Shown piece by piece: positions 10,578-22,567 of a DNA stretch of 64,000 nucleotides. The notes under the pieces were generated by a model. The model had not been told where the DNA came from, searched no databases, and saw only the letters and a program-made list of their open reading frames with translations. Every line of letters begins with the position of its first letter. Positions within the stretch are counted from its first letter, which is position 1. The DNA comes from Polyodon spathula (lineage: Eukaryota > Chordata > Actinopteri > Acipenseriformes > Polyodontidae). The translations under genes and the position numbers were made by a program. The stretch spans positions 39,320,468-39,384,467 of the forward strand of contig NC_054540.1 in the NCBI RefSeq assembly GCF_017654505.1. Reading direction: 5' to 3'.

Positions 10578-12383
10578 ATGGGGAGAAGCAGGAAAGAGGA
10601 TAAAGAGGTGAGGGACAGGGAGGAGGAGTGCCGCCTAAGGGCCAGACGTCCCCGGCGATGTAACCAGTCCTTGCCGGGGTGCCTCCTCTGCAACCAGGAC
10701 CATCTCTTTGCCAACTGTCCCTTCCGCTGCCCCTACCAAGAGGAAGAGGAGGAACTGCCGCAGAAGAGGAAGGCAGAGGTCCCACTGCTGTCTCCAGAGC
10801 CGCAGCAGTCTCCTGCAAGTGAGGGAGAGCCGCACCAGTCCCCTGTAACAAGGGGAGACTACATGCCGCTCCCACCTCCACCACCAGGAGACTACACGCC
10901 GCTCCCACCTCCATGGGCAGGAGCAGAGCAGCAGGAGCTGCTTCTGCCTCCGTCACCTCCATGGGCAAGAGCAGAGCAGCAGGAGCTGCCTCTGCCTCCG
11001 CCACCTCCACCGGCAGGCGCAGAGCAGCAGGAGCTGCTTCTGCCTCCGCCACCTCCACCAGCAGGCGCAGAGCAGAGGGAGCTGCCTCTGCCTCTGCTAC
11101 CTCCATCGGCAGGAGCAGAGCAGCAGGAGCTGCCTCTGCCTCCTCCACCAGCAGACGGTGAATGCCTGCTGGGTCCCCGTCCCCCAGCAGAGGGTGAATG
11201 CCTGCTGGGTCCCCGTCCCCCAGCAGAGGGTGAATGCCTGCTGGGTCCCCGTCCCCCAGCAGAGGGTGAATGCCTGCTGGGTCCCCATCCACCAGCAGAG
11301 GGTGACTGCCTGCTGGTACTTCCCCCACCAGCAGAGGGTGACTGCCTGCTGGTATCACTTCCCCCACCAGCAGAGGGTGACTGTCTGCTGGTATCACTTC
11401 CCCCACCAGCAGAGGGTGAATGCCTGCTGGTAGCACTTCCCCCACCATCACGAGGAGAGGAGCTGGAGCTTCCTTTGCCTCCACCTCCATCAGGGGGAGA
11501 GGAACAGGAGCTGCCTCTCCCTGGACCAGGACTAGATGCTGGCGGTCCTCAGCAGCCCTTGTATAGGCTGCTGAGGGAAGCACGGGGAAGAACCTCCTGG
11601 CCGCAGTGGCCGAAAAGAGGGCCAACACCCGCACCCCAGCTTGTCCTGACTGCCAGCCTCGCTTCGCCCAAGGATGCCAGCCTCGCTTCGCCCAAGGATG
11701 CCAGCCTCGCTTCGCCCAAGGATGCAAGCCTCGCTTCGCCCAAGGATGCCTCTGCATCGCCTGGGGTTGCCCGCCGCTCTGCATTGCCTGGGGTTGCCCG
11801 TCCGCTCTGCATCGCCTGGGGTTGCCCGCCGCTCCGCATCACAGCCGGAAGTACTGGGGCCGGAACCCCACGACGGGGAGCTGCCGGCCATGAAGAAGGG
11901 GGAGGAGGTCTGGAGACCACCAACCCCAGCAGCAGTTTCGCTGCCAGAGAAGGGGGAGGAGGTCTGGAGACCGCCAACCCCAGCAGCAGTTTCGCTGCCG
12001 GAGAAGGGGGAGGAGGTCTGGAGACCACCAACCCCCGCAGCAGTTTCGCTGCCGGAGAAGGGGGAGGAGGTCTGGAGACCACCAACCCCCGCAGCAGTTT
12101 CGCTGCCGGAGATCGTGGGGGAGGTCCGGAGACCTGCTCCCTCTGCAGTTTCTTCCCTGCAGGAAGAACTGTGGTTGAAGCCCCACCAAGGGGAGCTGCC
12201 GGCGCCGAAGAAGGGGGAAGGTCAGGAGACCACACCCCAAGCAGCCTTTCCGCTGCTAGGACTACCCTGGCAGGAGAATGCTACCCCGCTGTCAGCATTG
12301 CTGCTGACAGCATTACGACCTGTGGGCCCCTGGAAGCCTCTGGTCCTGGCCAAGGACTTTGGGTGGGACTTTTGGGCTTTTAA
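10578..12383 (+). CDS. Gag-like zinc-knuckle, proline-rich repeat protein
   Basis: About 601 codons from the first ATG (10578) to the stop at 12383. The N terminus is basic (GRSRKEDKEVRDREEECR). A short knuckle CLLCNQDHLFANC (CX2CX3HX4C, one residue shorter than the retroviral form) follows at residues 35-47. Tandem arrays come next: 16-residue AGAEQQELLLPP-type units (10913-11152), 12- and 13-residue GECLLGPRPPAE or GDCLLVSLPPPAE units (11153-11450), 8-residue ASLASPKD units (11650-11745), and 18-residue units (11889-12110). All unit lengths keep the frame. I infer a Gag-like RNA-binding role from the knuckle and its place between the LTRs; no capsid fold can be seen. Long open frames on the other strand and in shifted frames here are by-products of the GC-rich repeats. 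Confidence 0.6.
   Translation: MGRSRKEDKEVRDREEECRLRARRPRRCNQSLPGCLLCNQDHLFANCPFRCPYQEEEEELPQKRKAEVPLLSPEPQQSPASEGEPHQSPVTRGDYMPLPPPPPGDYTPLPPPWAGAEQQELLLPPSPPWARAEQQELPLPPPPPPAGAEQQELLLPPPPPPAGAEQRELPLPLLPPSAGAEQQELPLPPPPADGECLLGPRPPAEGECLLGPRPPAEGECLLGPRPPAEGECLLGPHPPAEGDCLLVLPPPAEGDCLLVSLPPPAEGDCLLVSLPPPAEGECLLVALPPPSRGEELELPLPPPPSGGEEQELPLPGPGLDAGGPQQPLYRLLREARGRTSWPQWPKRGPTPAPQLVLTASLASPKDASLASPKDASLASPKDASLASPKDASASPGVARRSALPGVARPLCIAWGCPPLRITAGSTGAGTPRRGAAGHEEGGGGLETTNPSSSFAAREGGGGLETANPSSSFAAGEGGGGLETTNPRSSFAAGEGGGGLETTNPRSSFAAGDRGGGPETCSLCSFFPAGRTVVEAPPRGAAGAEEGGRSGDHTPSSLSAARTTLAGECYPAVSIAADSITTCGPLEASGPGQGLWVGLLGF
10913..12115 (+). repeat. Nested coding tandem repeats
   Basis: There are four arrays in series: five 48-bp units, eight units of 36-39 bp, four 24-bp units with a 27- to 28-bp set after them, and four 54-bp units. 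All but the 27- to 28-bp set are multiples of three. Related repeats occur in the copies at 35.0 kb (reverse) and 53.9-54.9 kb. Confidence 0.85.
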
Positions 12384-12434
12384 GGGGGGAGGTGGCCATT
12401 GAGGCCATGTGTGCTTTGCACAAGAGGGGGTATA
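12319..12434 (+). other. Conserved 3' internal end and polypurine tract
   Basis: The block from GACCTGTGGGCCCC to GACTTTTGGGCTTTTAAGG and GGAGGTGGCC-TTGAGGCC is almost unchanged in the copy at 37697-37790, although the coding regions upstream differ greatly. It is followed by the purine tract AAGAGGGGGTATA. The conservation suggests a cis-acting role such as plus-strand priming or packaging. Confidence 0.55.
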
Positions 12435-12733
12435 TGTGACAAAGTGCCCACCCCTGTTTATATTATCTGTTATGTGTTGCATGTGGTGTGTTTAATGTTG
12501 GTGTATAGACATTGGTACACGGGATATAAACGGGTCTGTGTAACACGAGTGTTTAAAATGTATATGTGTATTTAGGCAAGTAAAATGTAAAAATATGTGA
12601 GCACGGGGAATTGCACTTTATTAACTCACGTGCTGGGAGTCAATTGAAAAATTAGTAATTGAATCCCAGCACAACAGTATATATAGATGCACGTTGTCAC
12701 ATACTGGCGGTTGGGTGTTCGGGAGTGGAGAAC

Positions 12734-12802
<69 letters not shown>

Positions 12803-13036
12803 GTAACTATAAATCTCAATTGTTTGTGTAGCGTTCGTCCACTCTGTTTTGTCCGTGTCTATTCGTTTTGTTTGTCTGTTTATTTTGGCGCGAAGTGCCG
12901 TGTCCTGTCTTTTGTTTGTTAAACCCTTTTATTTTACAATAAACCGGCGCCATCATCATTTCATTTCACATCATCGTCTTTGTATATTTCATTCCTTCCT
13001 GGTTCTGATGCCGCCCACTTGGCCGTCTTTGCGACA
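12435..13036 (+). repeat. 3' LTR of family A element
   Basis: 602 bp, beginning TGTGACAAAGTGCCC and ending TTTGCGACA. TATA-like box at 12678, (AG)n at 12735-12800, AATAAA at 12938. It lacks the 27-bp piece present in the 5' LTR. Target duplication GTTTC follows. Confidence 0.92.
12735..12800 (+). repeat. (AG)n microsatellite within 3' LTR
   Basis: About 32 AG units, several more than in the 5' LTR of the same element. Confidence 0.95.
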
Positions 13037-13041
13037 GTTTC

Positions 13042-13526
13042 TTATTTAAATCTTAAAAAAAACAATGTTTTTCATTTTTTGATGGAAACAACGTTCGGGA
13101 TAAGAGTCGGGTTAAAACAGACGGATATATGATTTGTTTGTCATTTCCCGTGACACCACATACTAAAATCAGTTCCTCACAAATGGCGCTAACTATGGGG
13201 GTGCATTTGTGTGTTTTTATTTATTTTTTTAGTCTATATAAATGTTACGGATGCATATCCCCGGAAGAGTGTATGGAGCTCTAAACGAAAGAGAAAGAAT
13301 CTGTGCTGGAACTCTACCTCTCAACCAGGAAGGGCACTAGTAAGTTTGATGGTATGTACGCCTTCACAGGGATGGGCCGACTCGATGGTAGGACTGAACC
13401 TGAAGTCGGACATCGTGGTCGATGGGCGTAGCTGTAAGACTGCTGAACAGATCTATTGTGATCAGCTGTTTGGTATGTGTGATTAGATAAAGCGTGGCAC
13501 CCGGCTGGTCACAAGGAGGAGTTTAG
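13042..13526 (+). other. Unassigned open stretch
   Basis: A 91-codon frame ends at 13486 but begins in AT-rich DNA. Its latter part, with SKRKRKNLCW and DIVVDGRSCKTAEQIYCDQL, has a coding look that I do not recognise. A degenerate transposon piece is most likely. Confidence 0.25.
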
Positions 13527-13845
13527 CAGGGTGTCAAACTCTAGTCCTCGAAGGCCGCAGGGTCTTTTGGTTTTCATTCCAACTTAAGCTATCAATTAAC
13601 GTGATTGATCTAATTATTTGTTGAATTTCACATATTTAATATTTTTCAAGGTCAGTTACAGTTGATGGTTTTAAAAATGCACTTGATTCAAAGTACACTA
13701 CCTATGAAATATTTTGAGGCCTGAAGAGAAGTGTTAAATGTGTTCAGTTAATCAAATAATTAGACCAATTAAGTAATTGAGAGCTCAGGTGGAACGAAAG
13801 CTAGAAGACGCTGCAGTCCTCCAGGAACTGAGTTTGACACCCCTG
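13527..13845. mobile_element. Short hAT-type non-autonomous element
   Basis: About 319 bp with inverted ends: CAGGGTGTCAAACTC at the left and GAGTTTGACACCCCTG at the right. The similarity extends inwards (AGTCCT, GCAG, ATCAATTAA and its complement). The CAGGGGTGTCAAACTC terminus is typical of non-autonomous hAT elements in fishes. No convincing 8-bp duplication was visible. Confidence 0.65.
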
Positions 13846-14132
13846 TGCTTAAAAGTTAAATGCAGCGGTGTTTTTGTGTTTTGTTTTTGTAGACAGAGAT
13901 TGACCGGGAGCTGAAGCCGCAAAAGCCAGCGAAACACCCCCTCCCCCCCGATATCACCAGGAGCACAGCCGTTACACTGGATACTATCACTGGACACTGC
14001 ACTGGGAGCACCTAACATTTTCAACATGATCGTGTGTTGTCACCAAATTAAAGATCACTGTATTGGACCCTCTGTTTTGGAGTTCCACTGATTCCTGCAC
14101 CACTCACATCCTGACACGCGCCTATAAATAAA

Positions 14133-14603
14133 TGTTTGGGATGGCAGGGAGGGAGTTAAAATACTCTCTGCCAAACACACTTGCAAATGTGTGTGTGATT
14201 TAATAGTTTTATTGTTTTGGCAGTTGGCCTCATTATTGTAAATTAGAGCCAGCTGCCTATACCTGTTTCTCTGGGGCATATAAACCCCAGAGTTAGTTCA
14301 TTCAGGACTGCTGTGTGAAGCCCGATTGATAGTGTGCTCAGTCATATTCAAACGTACTATGTGAAGCCTTTTGTTTTTCGTGTTTTATGAAACTCTGTGC
14401 TGTTTTATCAACCAGTAAACAGCTTACTTGTCCGGTTATTTAAATAGGTTCCTGAAATGTGTAGTTAGTGCTCAAAGAGAGCTAGGTTTTGTTTATTTTT
14501 GGTGTTATCAAAAATTCACATCCACTCTAAACTTCAAGTTTTGTGTTGGGTTGGGTCTGTCATTTAAAGGGGCAAACAAACCAAAATGAATGCAGCTGTT
14601 ACA
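14133..14603 (+). repeat. 5' LTR, family B
   Basis: 471 bp, from TGTTTGGGATGGCAGGG to GCAGCTGTTACA. It contains a TATA-like GGGGCATATAAACCCC segment at about 14273-14288. Confidence 0.8.
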
Positions 14604-14699
14604 TGTGGTGGCAGCCTGTGTGGGGACCCCTATAGACCCAGAAGAAGGCAAAATGGAAAATTTAAAAAAGCTGATAGTCTAAACAAAAATACAGAAAAA

Positions 14700-15253
14700 A
14701 TGAAGAAAGACAACAGGAGATGGAGACAAGAGTGGGGGCTGCCGAATCCAGAGGCAACAGAGTGGGAGCAGGCAAGAAAAGCCCAGCTATCTCCAGCACC
14801 AGAGAGTGTCTGCAGCTGTCTGCAGCTCCAGAGAGAGAAGTACCAGACAAGGGGGAGGAAGTGATGAATGTGCCTCCACCACAACCACAACCACCACCCC
14901 TGCATGCCAGTCCGGCATTGCAGAGTGCGGTCCCTTGTCCCAGGATTGTGAACACCTTGCAAGAATGCCCGGACCTCTGTCCAGCACTGCCAGGCACAGT
15001 TGCTTGCCTGGTCCCTTACTCCACTCCCCCTGAAGCTGCAGACGTCATGTTGTGGGAGTCAGATGTCACATGCATTCCCCCTTCCTCCCAGTGTGTTCCC
15101 CCTAAGGCTGCAGAAATCGCTGCACCGGTGCATAGCCGCACACTTCTGCCTGCGGTTTCTTGCTCCCAGTCACTGCTCTGCACTGCGGTTGCCCTGGTCA
15201 AGCATTCTGTGTCCCTCCTTGCCAGTTCTCGGTCCCTCCTTGGAAGCGCATGA
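14700..15253 (+). pseudogene. Degenerate proline-rich internal ORF, family B
   Basis: Two overlapping frames seem to be parts of one coding region. The first (from the ATG at 14700) reads KKDNRRWRQEWGLPNPEA and stops at 14864. The second (ATG 14720, stop 15253) is rich in Pro, Ala, Ser and Cys, with PPPQPQPPP near 14880. No zinc knuckle or enzyme motif is visible. It is probably a Gag-like region with a frameshift near 14860, but that cannot be shown from one copy. Confidence 0.35.
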
Positions 15254-15363
15254 GGAAAAGAACCACCCTCAAGCCTGCCCATGGAGGAGGGCGAAAATCA
15301 AAGAGATGGGTCTTCAGGGTGGAGTGAAGTGGCCTTGGAATGGTACGCACTTAAAGGGGAGGA

Positions 15364-15802
15364 TGTGTAGCAAGACAGGGAGGGGGTTAAAATCCTCCCT
15401 GCCAAACACATGTGCAAATGTAAGTGTGATTTAATTTAATTGTTTTAATGTTTTGGCAGTTGGCCTCATTATTGTAAATTAGAACCAACTGCCTATACCT
15501 GTTTCTCTGGGGCATATAAACCCCTGAGTTAGTTCATTCAGGACTCTGCTGTGTGAAGCCTTTTGTTTTTCGTATTTTGTGAAACTGTGTGCTCTGTTTT
15601 GTCAAACGGTAAATGGCTTACCTGTCCGGTTATTTAAGTAGGTTCCTGAAATGTGTATTTAGTGCTCGAAGAGAGCTAGGTTTTATTTTTGTTTTGTTTA
15701 TTTTAGGTATTATTAAAAGTGCGCATCAACACTAAATTTAAGTTCTATGTTGGGTCTGTTATTTAAAGGGACAAACAAACCAGAGTGAGTGCAGCCCTGA
15801 CA
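15364..15802 (+). repeat. 3' LTR, family B
   Basis: 439 bp, from TGTGTAGCAAGACAGGG to GCAGCCCTGACA. Aligned by eye with the 5' LTR throughout; it lacks a segment of about 25 bp around the TGATAGTGTGCTCAGTC stretch of the 5' copy. Confidence 0.8.
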
Positions 15803-18540
<2,738 letters not shown>

Positions 18541-20654
18541 CTAAAAAAAGCAAAAAATAATAGTGATGACGTGACATACAGACTATACAGTACATACAAA
18601 CATATTCAAACCCACCTTAACCTCACTCTCTGCTTATTATCACTACTGGGGTTAATGTAATGGGAAGCAAGTGGCACAAGCTCCTGATAATATCAGTTTG
18701 GTTATTACCACACTCCAATTAATATTAATCACATTTATCAATCCTACAACTGATTTTCACCCTTTGGTAACTTAAAGCGTACATGAGGTGATGAGGTTTA
18801 CATTACGATTCCTCATGTATCAATAATTGTTGCACATGAGATATCGCTGTAGCCCATCTGGACCATGATATGTAGGTATGTGCGTATCGCAACCTACAGA
18901 GTGTGTATTCGATCATCACATTAAGTTACAGCCCTAGTTTACATACAAGGAAGTTGCTGAACAGTATGGAAATGCTTCAAAGATACTATAGCACAATATA
19001 GCAGGTTGCATATTGAAAATATTTTATAGAAAAACTTTTCTTATCAATGAATCAACTAGTACTATGTTTTAGAGAGTTCCACAGCAAAACAAGCATCTTG
19101 TTTTGAAGATAATTTTGCCATGTTGTTGGTGAACTCCTGATAGTAAACTCTTGTTTTTTTGCCATCTTATTTCTATTTTAGACTTGTGTAGATATGTGTT
19201 TGTGTCTTGAATACACCTGCGTATGATGCTCTCTACAGTACATTTTAGAATATCACCTTTTTGCACAAAGCCTACCTATTGCATCTACTGTGTGTACTGA
19301 TCAAATCTAATACAATATCCAGTTTAGCCTATTGTATTCCATGACATATCACGGAAAAACCTTATTCATGAAATCTACCACCCCATATTGAGCTTCTCCA
19401 TATCTGCATGGTTGACCTTACCTGCTTTAACAAATCAAACCTGAGACACCATGCACCTGGAAAGTCATTTCAAAGCGGTGACATCACAATTGGCTACCTA
19501 CCTCAGCCACCTGAAGGTATTCTCTTCTTCATCCTTTTCCTTCTTTTCAATGAAAATGATAAATTGACTAAATAAAGGTTGGTAACTAATATAACTGTGC
19601 TTTTAACTTGTATATTAAAAATAAAGCCTTATATAACAGTATTAAAGGACTGTGAACATCGTTATTTTTGGCACTTGCATTATGCAAGACCTCAGCTTTT
19701 AGTCTTAGTCCACTCACTTCTACTCATGCCCACATACACAGATGTTTGCTGTCTTATAAACCAATATGGCATTCTGAAGCTCTGCATTCTGTCCCATAGA
19801 ATAGGGGGGAAAATTCCCCTTCCCAACCCTAACAAAGAAACCATACTATTGCAAACAAAGCAGCCTAAGAACATGGATATATAGCCCTCCAGATGCAATG
19901 AGCTGCAACTCTCAGCAGTTAAAGGGTAAATATGGTTCTGAATGCACAATGTCTGACATTAAGCTAGTGTAGGTATTCCCATGCACTAATCCAACCATAT
20001 AGTGGCTGCAGGCAATTCTCTACTTGTGTGGTTTGTTTTGGCCACAAGTATTAGTATCAAATTCTCCAGTCTTGCACAGACTATATGTTCTTCTCCTCAG
20101 GGCATTATTTACCATCAATAAAGCCAGTGTGAGATTGAAGGAGGAACGAAGAACAGACATGGTTGTCAGACGCTAGGCCCTTTTTACCATAATGTGGTTT
20201 TCTAAAAATGGGCAGGATCCAGTTCAAACAGCAATCCTTAATGACCACCATCTGCTTTGATTTTGTATTTTCAAGAGAAACTAAATGATTCACTTTGTTG
20301 ACTATCGTGCTTCACAGCTGTACCCTGCACCTGCACAAAAAGTCAAAAACAAGTTGACTCAATATTCTGGGACAAAAATGTTTCTTCTCATCAAGCCTAT
20401 ATGCTTATATCTTTGTAAATACTGTACAAGAAAACATTTTCATAACATAAGCCACCATGAAACCTTCAAAGGAACTATTAAAACAAGAAAACAAATAATA
20501 AATCCATGATTATAAATTATAATATATCATAATAATTGAATATATTAAATTCACTGCACAGGCCTCAGATGTGCAGTTTTTAAAGAAACACGTTTGATCC
20601 TGCTCTATTATTTGGATCTTTTTACCATTTGAGACATATTGCCAAACAAATTAT
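18541..20654. other. Intron 6 stretch with dispersed repeat
   Basis: No gene. Bases about 18676-18775 match 49375-49470 (CAAGCTCCTGATAATATC, ACACTCC-TTAATAT). The rest is AT-rich intronic DNA. Confidence 0.55.
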
Positions 20655-21125
20655 TTCCATATCTGATGCCGAGAAACTAATGCATGCCTTTGTTTAATCT
20701 AGAATCGATAATTGTAATGCACTTTTTTTCTGGTGTCCCAAAACGTGTGGTATCCCGCTTGCAGCTTGTTCAGAATATCAAGCTAGAATTCTGTCTAAAA
20801 CCAGGACAAGTTAACACATTATCCCTGTTTTGGCCTCTTTACACTGGCTCCCTCTGCAGTATAGAATTTATTTTAAGATGTTGATGTTAACTTACAAGGC
20901 CCTGAATTGATTAGCACCTAGTTATTTGCAAGAGTTACTGACCCCGTATCAGGATGCAGGCTGCTGTTTATTCCTAGGGTCAACAAAAGCAACACAGGAG
21001 GTAGGGTTTTTCCTTGTAGAGCTCCTAAATTATGGAATGCTCTGTTTTCGTTTGTCAGGGAAGCTGGGACCGTTACAGATTTCAAGTCAAGGCTAAAAAT
21101 ACACTTACAAAATGGCTTAGTGGGT
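20655..21125 (+). pseudogene. L2-like LINE C-terminal remnant
   Basis: Decayed C-terminal part of an L2/Rex-type non-LTR reverse transcriptase. Recognisable pieces are DAEKLMHAFV, SRIDNCNALFF, PVLASLHWLPLQYRIYFK, LTYKALN and LAPSYLQELLTPYQ. These match the usual order of the post-thumb region of such elements. It has frameshifts and stops, and the 5' part is absent, as usual for truncated LINE insertions. Confidence 0.75.
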
Positions 21126-21189
21126 TTTCATGTAACTTTAAAATTGCTGCTTTTGTATTATTATGTCTTTACTGTTATTTAAATGGTCT

Positions 21190-21670
21190 GACTTTGGCAG
21201 AGTAAGTAGCGGGGTTCTGAAAAATACAGTGTTACATGTCCCCATGTGTTACTACAACTGTTTAAATAATGTACCTGTAATTTTCCTTTTTGTTATTATC
21301 ATCTGGACAACTTTTTACACTTATAACTTTAAAGTCTGTTTCAAAGCTCTTTTCAAAATGTCCGCTCTAGTGCACGGATAGTGTAAGGATTATTGCCCAC
21401 ATTGTCAAACAAGTAACACAGCAATAACGATTATAATAATTAATATTTTTTTTTTTTTTTTTTTAATCGCTCTTCCTGATTTAGAGGACAGTTCTCAAAC
21501 CCCAGAGTGGACATTTTTAGAAGACCTTTAAAACAGATCTTAAAATTGTAAGTGTAAAAAGTTGTCAGGATGTTAACAATGAAAAGAAAAATTACAAGTA
21601 CGTTATTTAAACAGTTGTAGAAACACATGGGGACATATAACGTTATATATTTTGGAACCCCGCTATTACT
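21190..21670. repeat. Long inverted repeat
   Basis: The left arm 21190-21375 and the right arm about 21485-21665 are reverse complements with roughly 80-85% identity by eye. Shared blocks include AGCGGGGTTC, GTCCCCATGTGTT, ACAACTGTTTAAATAA and ACAACTTTTTACACTTA. The spacer of about 100 bases is AT-rich with a poly-T run. It could be a foldback element or two copies of a LINE 3' tail in opposite orientation. Confidence 0.8.
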
Positions 21671-22495
21671 CTTATAATTCATCTGGTACTACAAGAGGTT
21701 ACAGAAATCTATTTTTGCAAGCCATACTTTCAGAGTGTGAAATTGTTCCCATACTTTCAACGGCGTCTTTCCTGTCATTAACAACCAGTTCCCTTCTCTG
21801 TTCCTCTATTGGCCAGCATGCTTTCCGTCAGTCGCATGTTTTGATCCAGAAGACACTGCTAAAATGAGTGTGTAACAAGTGTGTAACAAGTAATAACAAG
21901 TGTGAAAAAAATAAACGTAAATACCTCTCATACACAATGAGATATAAGTCGTCAAACTAAGATAAAATTCTTCTTCCTCCTCCTCCTCTTCCGTTAACTT
22001 GTTTAAGAGTGTGTAGCGACTTTTCAAACAGAAAAGCTAAATAACTGGACGTCTACCAATCATGTGATTCCACATGTTGGTCAACGTCAAAATAAACCAG
22101 GGAACGCAAGCAGTTTGATATCCACACATTTATATTAAACAATTTGTTTATGTTTTAAAACAGCACATATCGCAGAAAATATTTAATAAAAATAAATTAC
22201 CGTGGTTTAAAATTGCAACATGACATCCTTGAATAGCAGCACACAGCCTTAGCCCACTGCGCCACTACTCAGTTGTTGAAATGTGTTAATTTTTTAAGCT
22301 TACATTTATTTATATATATTTAGAAATAAATATTTTTAATAAATGTAGAAATTAATGTTTATATTATACATGTATAAATACATTAATAAATTAATAAATA
22401 GCAAGCCAGAAAAATATGTCATATTAATTGATTTGGCTGATGCTTTTATCCAGAGCAATTGACATTTGTATACCTATACAAAAAGTACAAAGTAC

Positions 22496-22499
<4 letters not shown>

Positions 22500-22561
<62 letters not shown>
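22500..22561. repeat. (AT)n microsatellite
   Basis: About 30 uninterrupted AT units. Confidence 0.95.

Positions 22562-22567
<6 letters not shown>

Larger units (their letters stand above)
9822..13036 (+). mobile_element. Complete pol-less LTR retrotransposon (family A)
   Basis: 3215-bp element flanked by GTTTC target duplications (9817-9821 and 13037-13041). It comprises a 5' LTR at 9822-10448, a tRNA-Leu-like primer site at about 10451-10470, one long ORF, an A/G-rich tract ending ACAAGAGGGGGTATA just before the 3' LTR, and the 3' LTR at 12435-13036. The LTRs begin TGTGACA and end GTGACA or GCGACA. No protease, integrase, reverse transcriptase or RNase H motif occurs in any frame. The element must use enzymes from another element (inference). 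The LTRs are closely similar apart from small indels, so insertion was fairly recent. Confidence 0.9.
14133..15802 (+). mobile_element. Second pol-less LTR element (family B)
   Basis: Two direct LTRs (14133-14603 and 15364-15802) flank only about 760 bp. A tRNA-Leu-like primer site (TGGTGGCAGCCTGTGTGGGG) starts at 14606 and a purine tract AAAGGGGAGGATG ends at 15363. The interior shows broken proline/alanine-rich open frames and no pol motif. The LTRs share long blocks such as TTTTGGCAGTTGGCCTCATT and CAAAGAGAGCTAGGTTTT but differ at many bases and by indels, so this copy is older than the one at 9.8 kb. No target duplication is visible. Confidence 0.8.

Noticed and set aside
10543..11784. 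413-codon minus-strand ORF opposite the proline-rich gene
   Set aside because: It is a shadow of GC-rich in-frame repeats on the plus strand, begins and ends without supporting signals, and shows no motif.
11549..12402. Other long open frames on both strands at 11.5-12.4 kb
   Set aside because: The 54-bp and 24-bp repeats keep several frames open at once. I kept one frame, chosen for its zinc knuckle and continuous reading. The shifted plus frame (KGEEVWRPPTPAAVSLPE) could be the ancestral one for the distal part, but one copy cannot decide it.
13211..13486. 91-codon ORF after the family A element
   Set aside because: Starts in an AT-rich run, no recognised domain, and no flanking gene signals; left as unassigned.
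13515..13850. Palindromic ends read as a CRISPR-like or regulatory hairpin
   Set aside because: The terminus is a known hAT-type sequence; no direct repeat and spacer structure exists anywhere in the window.
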